Source: Bdellovibrionales bacterium (GTDB lineage Bacteria; Bdellovibrionota; UBA1018; CAIMNF01). From it: a stretch of DNA of 51,084 bases. Where the stretch lies: the NCBI GenBank assembly GCA_947462765.1, contig CANHQK010000011.1, positions 1 through 51,084 on the forward strand, given 5' to 3'. The position numbers and the translations under genes were made by a program. The stretch's first letter is position 1, and every line of letters begins with the position of its first letter. The notes beneath the pieces are model-generated. The model was not told where the DNA came from and ran no database searches. It was given only the letters and a program-made list of their open reading frames with translations. Below, in pieces: positions 14,597-22,354 of the stretch.

Positions 14597-16150
14597 ATGC
14601 AGTGGTTCATGACGTTCGGATGGGTGGTGCTCGGAGTGGTGTGGGGTGCGGGGGCTGATGCCCGTCTTTCCAACCTCACTCTCGATCTGCCGTCGGTTGA
14701 AACCGGATTCGCCCCGGATACGCAGGAGTCCGTCCGACAGCCGCTCGATTGGGAGCGTTATTTTGCCAAACATCCTGAGCTCAAAAGCCTGAAGCTCGGC
14801 ATCGCCCTCAAGGGGGCTGAACCCCTGCTGAGAAATGCGGTCTCGCCCATGTTGCCGGCTTCGACGGAAAAGTTGGTGACTGCGGCGCTCGCGCTCCGGC
14901 ACCTCGGTCGCGATTACCGTTTTGAGAATCGCTTTTCCGCCAGGTTCGATCCCCGTACCGGAGTGCTTTCCGAGGTGAAGTTTCTGGTCTCGGGTGATCC
15001 GACCTGGTCGAATGGCGGGCTGTTTTCCCTATCTGCGGAAGAGCCGGGCTCCCGCCTGGCCCCGGTCGAAAGTTGGGCCGAACAAGTCGATGAGCCCCGG
15101 TTCGATCAACTGATCGATCGCCTGCTGGCTCGTGGTGTCCGCACTCTATCGGGGCCCGTGAGCATCGAGTCGCTCCGCCCTGAGTTGGATCAGATCCCCC
15201 GCCCCGCCGGTTGGCGTGAATCGTGGAAGCTTGAATGCATGGCCATGATGCAGACCTCCTTCCAGTCCAACGGGAATTGCGGGACCGTCGCCGTGTCTGC
15301 GGGCAAGGCCCGTTGGATCACGCGTGGTGTCCGGGTCCCGCTCAAGGTCCGGGTCTACCGGTCCCGGAGCGGTCGGAACTCGGTTTCGATCACGCCGGAA
15401 ACCGATACCACCGGGCGGATTCGTTCTTACGTGATTTCGGGATTCATCGGGCGAGGAACGCTTTATTTCGATCTGCCTGTCCATGCCGGATCCGATTGGC
15501 TCGAGGCCCTATTTATTGAAGCGCTTCAAAGCCGTGGGGTGGCTGTGCGGCCGGCGAATCCTGCGTCGGCGGTCCCGGCGGAAGGGGTGGAGGAGATTCG
15601 CGAGGATTTGTCCTCCGAGTCGCTCCTGAAGATCCTCACCGTAGCGGTCCAGCGCAGCATCAATGGGATCATGGACCGGGTGTTTTTCGAGCTGGCCATG
15701 GCCACCGGGCGTCCGGGGAACGAGGTATTGAGCGAGGGGGTTCGCGCGCTACTTTCTGATCCGGCGCTCATGGAGGGCGTGGTGTTCGCCGACGGTTCCG
15801 GTCTCGATTTGCGAAATCGGATGCGTCCTGATGCGCTTTATTCCTTCCTTTCGGGAATGAGGGATGTCCCGGAGTTCGCCGACTTTTACTCGACCTTGGC
15901 GGTTGCCGGAGTCAGTGGAACGCTGAGGACCCGCCCGGTTCTGACCGGGTCATCCTACACGAACGGAAAAATTCATGGAAAAACAGGCACCCTGACGGGC
16001 ATCCACAACCTGGCGGGTTACTTCGATCCGTCGCCCGGAGTCAGGGCGGAGCCTTTCGTGGTGTTCACGGAGGGTTCGATGAGCCCCGCTTCAGCGCGAG
16101 CGGCTCTGGATGGTGTGGTGGTGAACTTTGCGGCGCAAAACGCGCGCTGA
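14597..16150 (+). CDS. dacB: D-alanyl-D-alanine carboxypeptidase/endopeptidase, PBP4 (S13) type
   Basis: This periplasmic serine peptidase trims or cleaves peptidoglycan stem peptides. A signal peptide (residues 1-22, ending GADA) precedes the catalytic domain. Active-site motifs are STEK (residues 89-92), a SIN motif in QRSINGIMDR where most relatives have SDN, and KTGT in HGKTGTLTG. An inserted domain of about 200 residues lies between the first two motifs, as in the S13 class. Length is 517 residues, close to E. coli DacB (477). The ATG at 14597 has GGGGGG 8 nt upstream and opens the signal peptide. The Asp-to-Ile change in the second motif is unusual but need not abolish activity. Confidence 0.93.
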   Translation: MQWFMTFGWVVLGVVWGAGADARLSNLTLDLPSVETGFAPDTQESVRQPLDWERYFAKHPELKSLKLGIALKGAEPLLRNAVSPMLPASTEKLVTAALALRHLGRDYRFENRFSARFDPRTGVLSEVKFLVSGDPTWSNGGLFSLSAEEPGSRLAPVESWAEQVDEPRFDQLIDRLLARGVRTLSGPVSIESLRPELDQIPRPAGWRESWKLECMAMMQTSFQSNGNCGTVAVSAGKARWITRGVRVPLKVRVYRSRSGRNSVSITPETDTTGRIRSYVISGFIGRGTLYFDLPVHAGSDWLEALFIEALQSRGVAVRPANPASAVPAEGVEEIREDLSSESLLKILTVAVQRSINGIMDRVFFELAMATGRPGNEVLSEGVRALLSDPALMEGVVFADGSGLDLRNRMRPDALYSFLSGMRDVPEFADFYSTLAVAGVSGTLRTRPVLTGSSYTNGKIHGKTGTLTGIHNLAGYFDPSPGVRAEPFVVFTEGSMSPASARAALDGVVVNFAAQNAR

Positions 16151-16179
16151 CACGGCGCACTCGGGTGGGGTTCAATCGG

Positions 16180-16217
16180 TTGACGCTCGCGCCGAATGGT
16201 TGTAACCCTTACCTATG
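16180..16217 (+). promoter_or_regulatory. Promoter of pckG, placed for a leaderless mRNA
   Basis: TTGACG (16180-16185), 17 nt, TAACCC (16203-16208), 6 nt, then the ATG at 16215. The -35 is near perfect, the -10 weak in its last bases. No Shine-Dalgarno is present before the start. Confidence 0.55.
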
Positions 16218-18071
16218 CCAAATCTCGACATTTCCTTCCCGGAATTCGTAAAAAATGAGGGACTCAAGCGCTGGGTAAAAGAGACGGCCGCCTTGACCGA
16301 GCCGGCGCAGGTTTATTTTTGTGACGGCTCCGAGGAGGAGTACCACCGACTATGCGAGGAGATGGTTCGGGCGGGCACGCTCCAGCGCCTGAATCCAGAA
16401 AAGCGCCCGGGAAGTTTTTTGGCGCGCTCGGATGCTTCCGATGTGGCCCGGGTCGAAGACCGCACTTACGTTTGCACTCCTGAGAAAGGAGATGCCGGCC
16501 CCAATAACAATTGGATGGATCCGGTCGAGATGAAGAAGACCTTGAATCCGCTCCTCAAGGGTTGCATGCGCGGCCGCACGATGTATGTGATTCCGTTCTC
16601 GATGGGGCCCATCGGTTCTCCCATCTCGCAGATCGGGGTCGAGATTTCGGATTCGGCTTACGTGGTGGTGAACATGCGGATCATGACCCGCATGGGCCGT
16701 CGGGTGCTCGAGGCGCTGGGAGATCGCGATTTCGTTCGTTGCCTGCACACGGTTGGAGCACCGCTCGAGCCCGGACAGAAAGATGTTGCTTGGCCTTGCA
16801 ACAAGGAAACCAAGTACATCACGCACTTCCCCGAAGAAAAGACCATTATTTCTTACGGCAGCGGTTACGGCGGAAACGCCTTGCTCGGGAAGAAGTGTTT
16901 CGCACTCCGGATTGCATCCTGGATGGGCAAACAGGAAGGGTGGCTCGCCGAGCACATGCTCATTCTCGGTGCGGAGAGCCCCGAAGGGAAGAAGACCTAC
17001 GTCGCAGCCGCCTTCCCGAGTGCATGCGGCAAGACTAACTTCGCCATGTTGATTCCGCCGAAGGCTTTGGGTGGCTGGAAGATCACCACCATCGGTGACG
17101 ATATCGCGTGGATCAAGCCTGGAAAAGACGGCAGGCTTCATGCCATCAATCCAGAGGCCGGTTATTTCGGAGTGGCGCCGGGCACGTCGCTTCGAACCAA
17201 TGAGAATGCGATCCGGACCATTTCCAAGAATACGATCTTCACGAATGTGGCCCTGACCGAAGACGGGGATGTCTGGTGGGAAGGGTTGTCCGATACGCCT
17301 CCCGAGCGGCTTACGGATTGGCAAGGACATGAGTGGACTCCGGCCATTGCCAAGGATACGGGCCGGAAGGCTGCGCATCCGAACGCCCGGTTTACCGCGC
17401 CGGCAAGCCAGTGTCCTTCGGTTGATGCCCAATGGGAGAACCCGGAAGGCGTGCCGATCAGTGCATTTATTTTCGGTGGCCGTCGCGGAACGACCGTTCC
17501 GCTGGTAGTCGAGCCGAAGGGCTGGGAGCATGGGGTGTACTGGGCTGCGACCATCGGTTCTGAAACCACTGCGGCCGCGGTCGGAGCGGTCGGACAAGTC
17601 CGTCGCGATCCCTTTGCGATGCTCCCGTTCTGCGGTTACCACATGGGCGACTACTTCGATCATTGGCTGAAGATCGGGAAAAGCGTGGCTCATCCGCCGA
17701 AAATTTTCGGAGTGAATTGGTTTCGCAAAGGGGCTGACGGGAAGTTCATGTGGCCCGGCTACGGCGAGAACATGCGCGTCCTCGAGTGGATCATCGGTCG
17801 GGTGAATGGTTCCGCCAAAGGGGTGGAAACTGAGATTGGCGTCGTTCCCGAATTCGAAGATCTCAACTGGTCCGGACTGAATCTTGGAGAGGAGCGCTTC
17901 CGTGCGGTCTCGAAGATCGACCGCGAAGAGTGGTCCCAGGAGCTCCGGCTTCAGAGTGAACTGATCGAACGATTGAAGGACCGCCTTCCGAGGCCCTTTC
18001 TTGAGATCCACCGTTCCTTGCAGGGGCGATTCGAGGGGCCGGCGCGGTCTGCTCCGGGCGCCCAGGCTTGA
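16215..18071 (+). CDS. pckG: Phosphoenolpyruvate carboxykinase (GTP)
   Basis: This 618-residue enzyme converts oxaloacetate and GTP to phosphoenolpyruvate, CO2 and GDP at the start of gluconeogenesis. It is the GTP-dependent class by length and motifs: the P-loop [13 protein letters not shown] near residue 270, TIGDDIAWI with the Mn ligands, RTNENA, and a [12 protein letters not shown] block. A Cys in the P-loop (ACGKT) is typical of this class. GTP-type PEPCK suits an organism that feeds on amino acids, consistent with a predator or protein-degrading lifestyle. Downstream is a 106-nt gap leading to a FliA-like promoter. Confidence 0.98.
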   Translation: MPNLDISFPEFVKNEGLKRWVKETAALTEPAQVYFCDGSEEEYHRLCEEMVRAGTLQRLNPEKRPGSFLARSDASDVARVEDRTYVCTPEKGDAGPNNNWMDPVEMKKTLNPLLKGCMRGRTMYVIPFSMGPIGSPISQIGVEISDSAYVVVNMRIMTRMGRRVLEALGDRDFVRCLHTVGAPLEPGQKDVAWPCNKETKYITHFPEEKTIISYGSGYGGNALLGKKCFALRIASWMGKQEGWLAEHMLILGAESPEGKKTYVAAAFPSACGKTNFAMLIPPKALGGWKITTIGDDIAWIKPGKDGRLHAINPEAGYFGVAPGTSLRTNENAIRTISKNTIFTNVALTEDGDVWWEGLSDTPPERLTDWQGHEWTPAIAKDTGRKAAHPNARFTAPASQCPSVDAQWENPEGVPISAFIFGGRRGTTVPLVVEPKGWEHGVYWAATIGSETTAAAVGAVGQVRRDPFAMLPFCGYHMGDYFDHWLKIGKSVAHPPKIFGVNWFRKGADGKFMWPGYGENMRVLEWIIGRVNGSAKGVETEIGVVPEFEDLNWSGLNLGEERFRAVSKIDREEWSQELRLQSELIERLKDRLPRPFLEIHRSLQGRFEGPARSAPGAQA

Positions 18072-18124
18072 TCGATTAAAACACCGTGAGAACAAGCCGT
18101 TAAGCCATTACCCGAATATTTTAC

Positions 18125-18151
18125 TCAAGTTTTATCCTCGGGCACCGATAG
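18125..18151 (+). promoter_or_regulatory. FliA (sigma28)-type promoter
   Basis: TCAAGTTT (18125-18132), 11 nt, ACCGATAG (18144-18151). The sigma28 consensus is TAAAGTTT-N11-GCCGATAA, so the match is 7 of 8 and 6 of 8 with exact spacing. The predicted start is about 20 nt before the Shine-Dalgarno of the small Cys-rich gene. In Bdellovibrio, FliA drives many attack-phase genes; whether this holds here is inference. Confidence 0.75.
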
Positions 18152-18177
18152 GTTCTTTGTAGAGGAGGTCACAAGAC

Positions 18178-18402
18178 ATGGGTAAAGGTAAAAAGCCGGT
18201 GATGGAAGTCGTGGGTGCAGAGGGTTGTAAGTGCGGAGGCTGCAAAAAGCCTCAGGCGCGATTCACCTTTTGTGATGAGCATTATGAATGGTTCAAGTTC
18301 GGTCTGATCAGCAAGGTTGGACAGAAGGTTCCAGACTTCGAGAAGAAGTACGATCACTACGTCGCGTACATGGCCCGTCAGAAGACGACAGTCGCAGCGT
18401 AA
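18178..18402 (+). CDS. Small Cys-rich, probably zinc-binding protein
   Basis: This 74-residue basic protein starts MGKGKKP and has a compact metal site: CKCGGC (residues 17-22) followed by FCDEH near residue 33-36. The rest (YEWFKFGLISKVGQKVPDFEKKYDHYV) is charged and helical. It has a very strong Shine-Dalgarno (GAGGAGG) and a FliA-like promoter, both signs of high, switched expression. I do not know its function; nucleic-acid binding or a role as a redox/zinc module are possibilities. The transcript probably continues into the structured RNA at 18420-18600. Confidence 0.88.
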   Translation: MGKGKKPVMEVVGAEGCKCGGCKKPQARFTFCDEHYEWFKFGLISKVGQKVPDFEKKYDHYVAYMARQKTTVAA

Positions 18403-18419
18403 GGTCATTGAAAGTTAAG

Positions 18420-18600
18420 CCTGTCCGCTAGCGTGGAGGGTAGCGGACAGGAGCCAGGTTTGGGTCCGGGGGGTCGGATCCAACAAGTTGCCCCGAAAAG
18501 AAGGCCGTAGGGCCGGGAACGGGGCAAAAAGGCTGTACCCACCACCTCCTCAGAAAGGGCCCGGGGCGCACGAATTCTCGTGTGTTCCGGGCCTTGATCA
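18420..18600 (+). ncRNA. Structured RNA of about 180 nt, unknown class, ending in a long hairpin
   Basis: The longest gene-free stretch folds into four consecutive hairpins on the plus strand. H1: 18420-18430 with 18441-18451, 11 bp, 10-nt loop. H2: 18460-18467 with 18476-18483, 8 bp including a G-U, G-rich loop. H3: TTGCCCCG (18488-18495) with CGGGGCAA (18520-18527), enclosing an inner GGCC/GGCC stem flanked by purine-rich strands (AAAAGAA and GGGAA). H4: 18556-18573 with 18578-18595, a continuous 18-bp stem with four G-U pairs and a 4-nt loop. The G-U pairs work only on the plus strand, showing selection at the RNA level. It may be an independent small RNA or the 3' part of the Cys-rich gene's mRNA. 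I could not match it to 6S, SRP, tmRNA, RNase P or c-di-GMP riboswitches. Confidence 0.65.
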
Positions 18601-18604
18601 TTTA
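18556..18604 (+). terminator. Probable intrinsic terminator (18-bp stem)
   Basis: An uninterrupted 18-bp stem (four G-U pairs) with an AATTC-type loop, core GGCCCGG/CCGGGCC, is followed by TTGATCATTT. The U-tract is imperfect, the stem exceptionally strong. It ends the transcript from the FliA-like promoter and lies 11-20 nt before the next gene. The dksA terminator at 32835-32870 has the same GGCCCGG/CCGGGCC core. Confidence 0.6.
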
Positions 18605-18614
18605 AAAAACCGTC

Positions 18615-19358
18615 ATGAATTGGTTGATACTGAGAGGTCTGGTCCGTGAACAGCGGCATTGGGGTGAGTTCGCTTCGCAGTTCGAGGCCGGACTGAGGGA
18701 GAAGGACCCGCAAGCGAAGGTCTTCACTCTTGATTTTGCGGGTTTCGGTACCGAGTCCGAGCGTCTGTCGCCGGCAAGCATCGATGGTATCGTCGATGAC
18801 ATGAGGGCTCGGTGGTCGCAGCTTTCTCCATCGGGTGAATGGTGCTTGCTCGCCATATCACTCGGAGGAATGGTGGCCATGAACTGGACCTCGCGCTATT
18901 CCACAGACTTTAAAAAGCTTGTCTTGATCAATTCGAGTGTCGGTGGCTTGAGCCCGTTGTTCCGTCGAATGCAACCGTCGAACATTCCCACCATTCTCTC
19001 TCTGTTTTTCGAGAGAAACATCCGGAACCGTGAGGAGCGGATCCTCTCGATCACCACCAATCTGAAGGGGGATGCGCTGAAGAAGCGTGCAGACTGGCAG
19101 GGTGGATTTGCCAAGGTGGTCCGTCCGAGAGACGCTGCAGCCCAGATTTTCGCCGCCATTCGCTTTCGTGCGCCGGCGAGAATCGGCATTCCGGTGCTGG
19201 TGCTCACTTCGAAGGGGGATACCCTGGTTCATTACAGTTGTTCGGAGTCGATCGCGCGGCACTTCGGGGCTGAAATCAGGGTCCACGAGATGGCCAATCA
19301 CGATCTGCCGACCGACGATCCGGATTGGGTCAGTGTCCAGGTCCGTTCGTGGGTCTGA
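18615..19358 (+). CDS. Alpha/beta hydrolase
   Basis: This is a 247-residue cytoplasmic alpha/beta hydrolase. The nucleophile elbow is AISLGG near residue 77, the acid is in TSKGDTLVH near residue 200, and the His is in MANHDLPTDD near 230. The cap region (about 115-165) is helical and basic. The fold is like that of BioH or lipase-type esterases, but the substrate cannot be told. It starts right after a terminator hairpin, so it should have its own promoter; TTTAAA lies 8 nt before the ATG and no Shine-Dalgarno is seen. Convergent with the next gene, with a 5-nt gap. Confidence 0.88.
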   Translation: MNWLILRGLVREQRHWGEFASQFEAGLREKDPQAKVFTLDFAGFGTESERLSPASIDGIVDDMRARWSQLSPSGEWCLLAISLGGMVAMNWTSRYSTDFKKLVLINSSVGGLSPLFRRMQPSNIPTILSLFFERNIRNREERILSITTNLKGDALKKRADWQGGFAKVVRPRDAAAQIFAAIRFRAPARIGIPVLVLTSKGDTLVHYSCSESIARHFGAEIRVHEMANHDLPTDDPDWVSVQVRSWV

Positions 19359-19363
19359 GTGAA

Positions 19364-20557
19364 TCAGAATCCGGGCACATGTTTCCAGTCCCACCAGGAT
19401 TTCGGATCGTCTCCTGAGTTCTTGAAGATGAACTTGCCGTCCTTCTGTTTTTCAAAAAACTTGTAAAGGATGCCGGAGGGGGTTTTCTTCAGCATGACTG
19501 CCGCCGTTTCTGACAGCATGAGGGTCTTCTCCAGCTCGTCCGGCTGGCTGGCGAATTGGAGAATGCCCTTTTTCTTCATGAGCTCATGGAACTCCTCGGG
19601 CTTCCGGCCGAGCGTGTACTCGAAGACAAAATACTTGGGTTCATAAGGGACGTGGAGGCGGTTGCTCACCCCGAGCAGGCAGTTGTTGGGGGGAAGTGTT
19701 CCGGGCAGCAGCGGCGGACACTCAAGCGCGCCTAGATTTTTCCGGATGTCCTCGGGCACACAAAAGTTCATCATCCGTTCGCGCATTTCGGCCAGTCGGG
19801 TGAGGTGTTTTCTCTCGGATACCTCCCGCTTGAAGAGAAGTACGTCGTAGTGTCTTCCGTAGCGTCCAAGCGGACCATCGTACTTCTTGCAACTGCCGAA
19901 CCCCATTTTCAGAAGCGTTTTCGTGTCGGCTGCGTTCATGTCCCACAGGGGCTCCGGATCAACGAAAAACAGGTTCTTCATTTCAGGATGATTGATTGCA
20001 TAGATCCGGCCCTCTTTGCTGATTCGGAACCGGTAATCGAGCTTTCCTGCAACCACGCGAATCAGTCTGCCCTCCGAGAACTCCAGGGCTGACTCGGGTT
20101 CTTGCTGAAGCCAGGCCCTCAGGAAGGAATCGGGAGTGGGCTGGCTGAATCTTGCCCAGTCCTCGCGGCTCAGGGTTTTGGGCATGGAGCGCCCGACGGG
20201 TGCGGAGGCCTTGTGAATAAACGAGGGTCCGTGCAGGTGTCCGTCCCGGTAGTCGCGTTCTTCGAGGGTGCCGGGTGCGCCAAAGCGGATCTCCCGCCCG
20301 TGGCGCAAGGAGTTCTTCATCGAGGCGATGCGGATGATCTCCGACTGACTACTGAACTGGAACATCAGGCCCTGGTACAGGCCGTCGCCGTCGCGGCAGC
20401 TCGCCCACAGGGGGCGCTCACGGTTCGGAATGAATTCGCGCTCGGAGCCTTCGGGACACGGTGGAATGGGAATGGCCCCGAAAGCGGGAAGTGACAAAAA
20501 AATGGCGCAAATGCCGGCAACTGTCACTTGATTTATGAACCTCTGCATAAGGTTCAT
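19364..20557 (-). CDS. Hypothetical secreted protein with MORN-like stretch
   Basis: I do not recognise this 397-residue protein. It has a signal peptide (IFLSLPAFGA, cleaved near residue 27) and is probably periplasmic or outer-membrane associated. The N-terminal part has Cys pairs (PPCPEGSE, WASCRDGDG) and a run resembling MORN-type repeats (SLRHGREIRFG, YRDGHLHGPSF). The C-terminal half has several conserved-looking Trp/Tyr clusters and ends SWWDWKHVPGF. The ATG at 20557 is chosen because it opens the signal peptide; 20548 is possible. It is divergent from the coiled-coil operon. Confidence 0.78.
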   Translation of the reverse strand: MNLMQRFINQVTVAGICAIFLSLPAFGAIPIPPCPEGSEREFIPNRERPLWASCRDGDGLYQGLMFQFSSQSEIIRIASMKNSLRHGREIRFGAPGTLEERDYRDGHLHGPSFIHKASAPVGRSMPKTLSREDWARFSQPTPDSFLRAWLQQEPESALEFSEGRLIRVVAGKLDYRFRISKEGRIYAINHPEMKNLFFVDPEPLWDMNAADTKTLLKMGFGSCKKYDGPLGRYGRHYDVLLFKREVSERKHLTRLAEMRERMMNFCVPEDIRKNLGALECPPLLPGTLPPNNCLLGVSNRLHVPYEPKYFVFEYTLGRKPEEFHELMKKKGILQFASQPDELEKTLMLSETAAVMLKKTPSGILYKFFEKQKDGKFIFKNSGDDPKSWWDWKHVPGF

Positions 20558-20624
20558 TTTGACTCGGAATCCGGCCTGTGAAAAGATATTTAGGTGATCT
20601 GACTGTCTACGGAGGGACCAGTCC

Positions 20625-21761
20625 ATGTCTGTGAATTACGGAACCAATCCCGCTCAAGCCAATAATCCCCAGTTGCTCCAGCAGCGCCTATCAGTGCGCG
20701 AGCAGGAGATCAACTCGCTCAAGGTGCAGAACCGGCACCTGCTGAACCGGATCGAGGAGCTAGAAAAGAACTCGAAGCCGAATCAGATCAACACTCAGTT
20801 CGTGGCAGACGATGTGCATCGCCACCTCGAGCCGGTGATCTCCCAGCTTCAGAACACCATCACCTCCTCTTTCGAGATTCTCCAGAGCACCATGCGTGGA
20901 ATCTATCAGCAGAGCCAGCGCGCCCAGCAGGCGGTTGAAGACATGGCCGCACACTCGCGGGACCTCGAAGTCCGCATGAACGAGCAGCGCAAGGCCGATC
21001 AGAACTTCTACCAGGACAAAATGTTCTCGATGATCGGGGCTTTCTGTGACCGGGTCGAGCGTCAGATCGAGATTCGCATGAAGGCACTCTCGACAGTGGA
21101 GCTCATGAACACCAAGCAGAATGAGGTCTTGGCCGATATTGAGAATATCAAGGCTTCGATCACAGTCATGCATAAGAACTCCGACTCCAACCGGGGTGAG
21201 ATTGCGCGGATCGAGCGGAATGCCTCGGAGTCGAATGAGAAATTGATCGACGTGCAATTGCAGACCCAGACCTCGGAAGAACTGATTCGCGACACGCTCC
21301 AGCAGGTTCAGAACCACCGCGCGGAGTTCAAGATCATCCGCTCGGAGCTGAAGCAGGCAATTGAAGTCATGAACCGCCTGGTCGACCGTGTGGGTGAAGA
21401 GACCTACACCATCCCCTCGGGAGACGCGATTGAACTCGGCTCCGGGGAGTCTTCCGAGTCTTCGATCCCGGTTGAGGTGGCGACTCCTGCCATCGACGAG
21501 ACCCGGATCATCAATGATTTGATCGAGCAGAAACACCGTGAGCTCGAAGTCCTGGAGCGCAGTATCGAGGAACAAAGCGGAAACCAGAGCAAAGAAGATG
21601 CTGCCATGATCCTTGCACTACTTCGGGCGCAGAAAAGCGAGCTCCAGCGTGTGGCTGAAGATGCCAAGAGTTATCTGAAAGAGCATGCCACCGGATCCCG
21701 GACGGGATCCGATAAGTCCGAAGCGTCCCGCGATTCGAGAAAGAGCGATCAGTCGCTGTGA
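20625..21761 (+). CDS. Long coiled-coil protein
   Basis: This cytoplasmic 378-residue protein is almost entirely coiled coil: heptad-rich from about residue 15 to 50, then 60-250, and again 290-350. It is rich in Gln and Glu, has no membrane segment, and ends in a Ser/Arg-rich tail. It may act as a scaffold or spacer. GGAGGG lies 8 nt before the ATG. Its stop overlaps the start of the HAMP protein (TGATG), so the two are translationally coupled, suggesting that they work together, perhaps as a cytoplasmic partner of the membrane HAMP protein. Function unknown. Confidence 0.85.
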   Translation: MSVNYGTNPAQANNPQLLQQRLSVREQEINSLKVQNRHLLNRIEELEKNSKPNQINTQFVADDVHRHLEPVISQLQNTITSSFEILQSTMRGIYQQSQRAQQAVEDMAAHSRDLEVRMNEQRKADQNFYQDKMFSMIGAFCDRVERQIEIRMKALSTVELMNTKQNEVLADIENIKASITVMHKNSDSNRGEIARIERNASESNEKLIDVQLQTQTSEELIRDTLQQVQNHRAEFKIIRSELKQAIEVMNRLVDRVGEETYTIPSGDAIELGSGESSESSIPVEVATPAIDETRIINDLIEQKHRELEVLERSIEEQSGNQSKEDAAMILALLRAQKSELQRVAEDAKSYLKEHATGSRTGSDKSEASRDSRKSDQSL

Positions 21762-22354
21762 TGGAAAACCCGACCGGAGCCGGACCCAAAACGCAGTTGA
21801 AGCCCAAAGCACCTGCGAGACCCGGAGCACGACCGGGCGCCCCCGGAAAATCCGCGCCGAAGGGAGCGGGCGGGTCCAAGTCCGGTGGGGGGGATAGCTC
21901 GGTCCGTCCGCCTTGGTATAAGCGGAAATACCTGGTTTATCCAAAATTCCAGGTTCCACTCATTCTGTTCAATATCGTGATCACCGGGGTCCTGTTCGGA
22001 CTGGTGGGATACCTGGTGATTCGCAGTCACCTCTATCTCGAACAATTGGTCAAGCAGACCCGCCTTCCAGCTCAGAATCTTTTCATTCAATTGCTGACCG
22101 AGCAGTTGAGGACTCTTTTGATCTATATGGTCGTCTCTCTCGGGATCGCGATCGGTACGACCGGGGTGTTCACTCTGATTCTGACGCACAAGATGGCAGG
22201 ACCACTGATGAGGTTGAAGAGCTTCTTTGGAGACATTGCCAAGAACAGTGAGTTTCCGGATGCGTTGCGTTTCAGAGACGGGGATTACTTCCAGGATCTT
22301 CCTCCTACGATCAACGGAGCCTTCACTTCGCTCAAAAAGAAATGGTTCAAATAA
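21761..22354 (+). CDS. Two-pass membrane protein with HAMP-like domain
   Basis: The 197-residue protein has a Pro/Ala/Gly/Lys-rich disordered N-terminus (about 55 residues), then two transmembrane helices (about 66-90 and 118-145) separated by a short periplasmic segment. A HAMP-like module follows: HKMAGPLMRLKSFFGDI and a second helix TINGAFTSLKKKWF. There is no kinase, cyclase or chemoreceptor output domain, so it is a HAMP-only signal converter. The partner could be the coiled-coil protein encoded just upstream. GTG at 21758 is an alternative start. The end overlaps the RCC1 lipoprotein by 13 nt. Confidence 0.85.
   Translation: MENPTGAGPKTQLKPKAPARPGARPGAPGKSAPKGAGGSKSGGGDSSVRPPWYKRKYLVYPKFQVPLILFNIVITGVLFGLVGYLVIRSHLYLEQLVKQTRLPAQNLFIQLLTEQLRTLLIYMVVSLGIAIGTTGVFTLILTHKMAGPLMRLKSFFGDIAKNSEFPDALRFRDGDYFQDLPPTINGAFTSLKKKWFK

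Noticed and set aside
16350-18095. Very long open frame (581 codons) on the strand opposite pckG.
   Set aside because: It lies wholly over a clear PEPCK gene, has low-complexity His/Arg-rich translation and no ribosome site. High G+C makes antisense frames stay open.
18420-18600. c-di-GMP-I riboswitch, 6S RNA or SRP RNA as identity of the structured RNA.
   Set aside because: The c-di-GMP-I core (GCAAAGC region and tetraloop receptor in the right order) is absent. 6S needs pairing of the two ends, and the SRP GGAAGG apical motif is missing.
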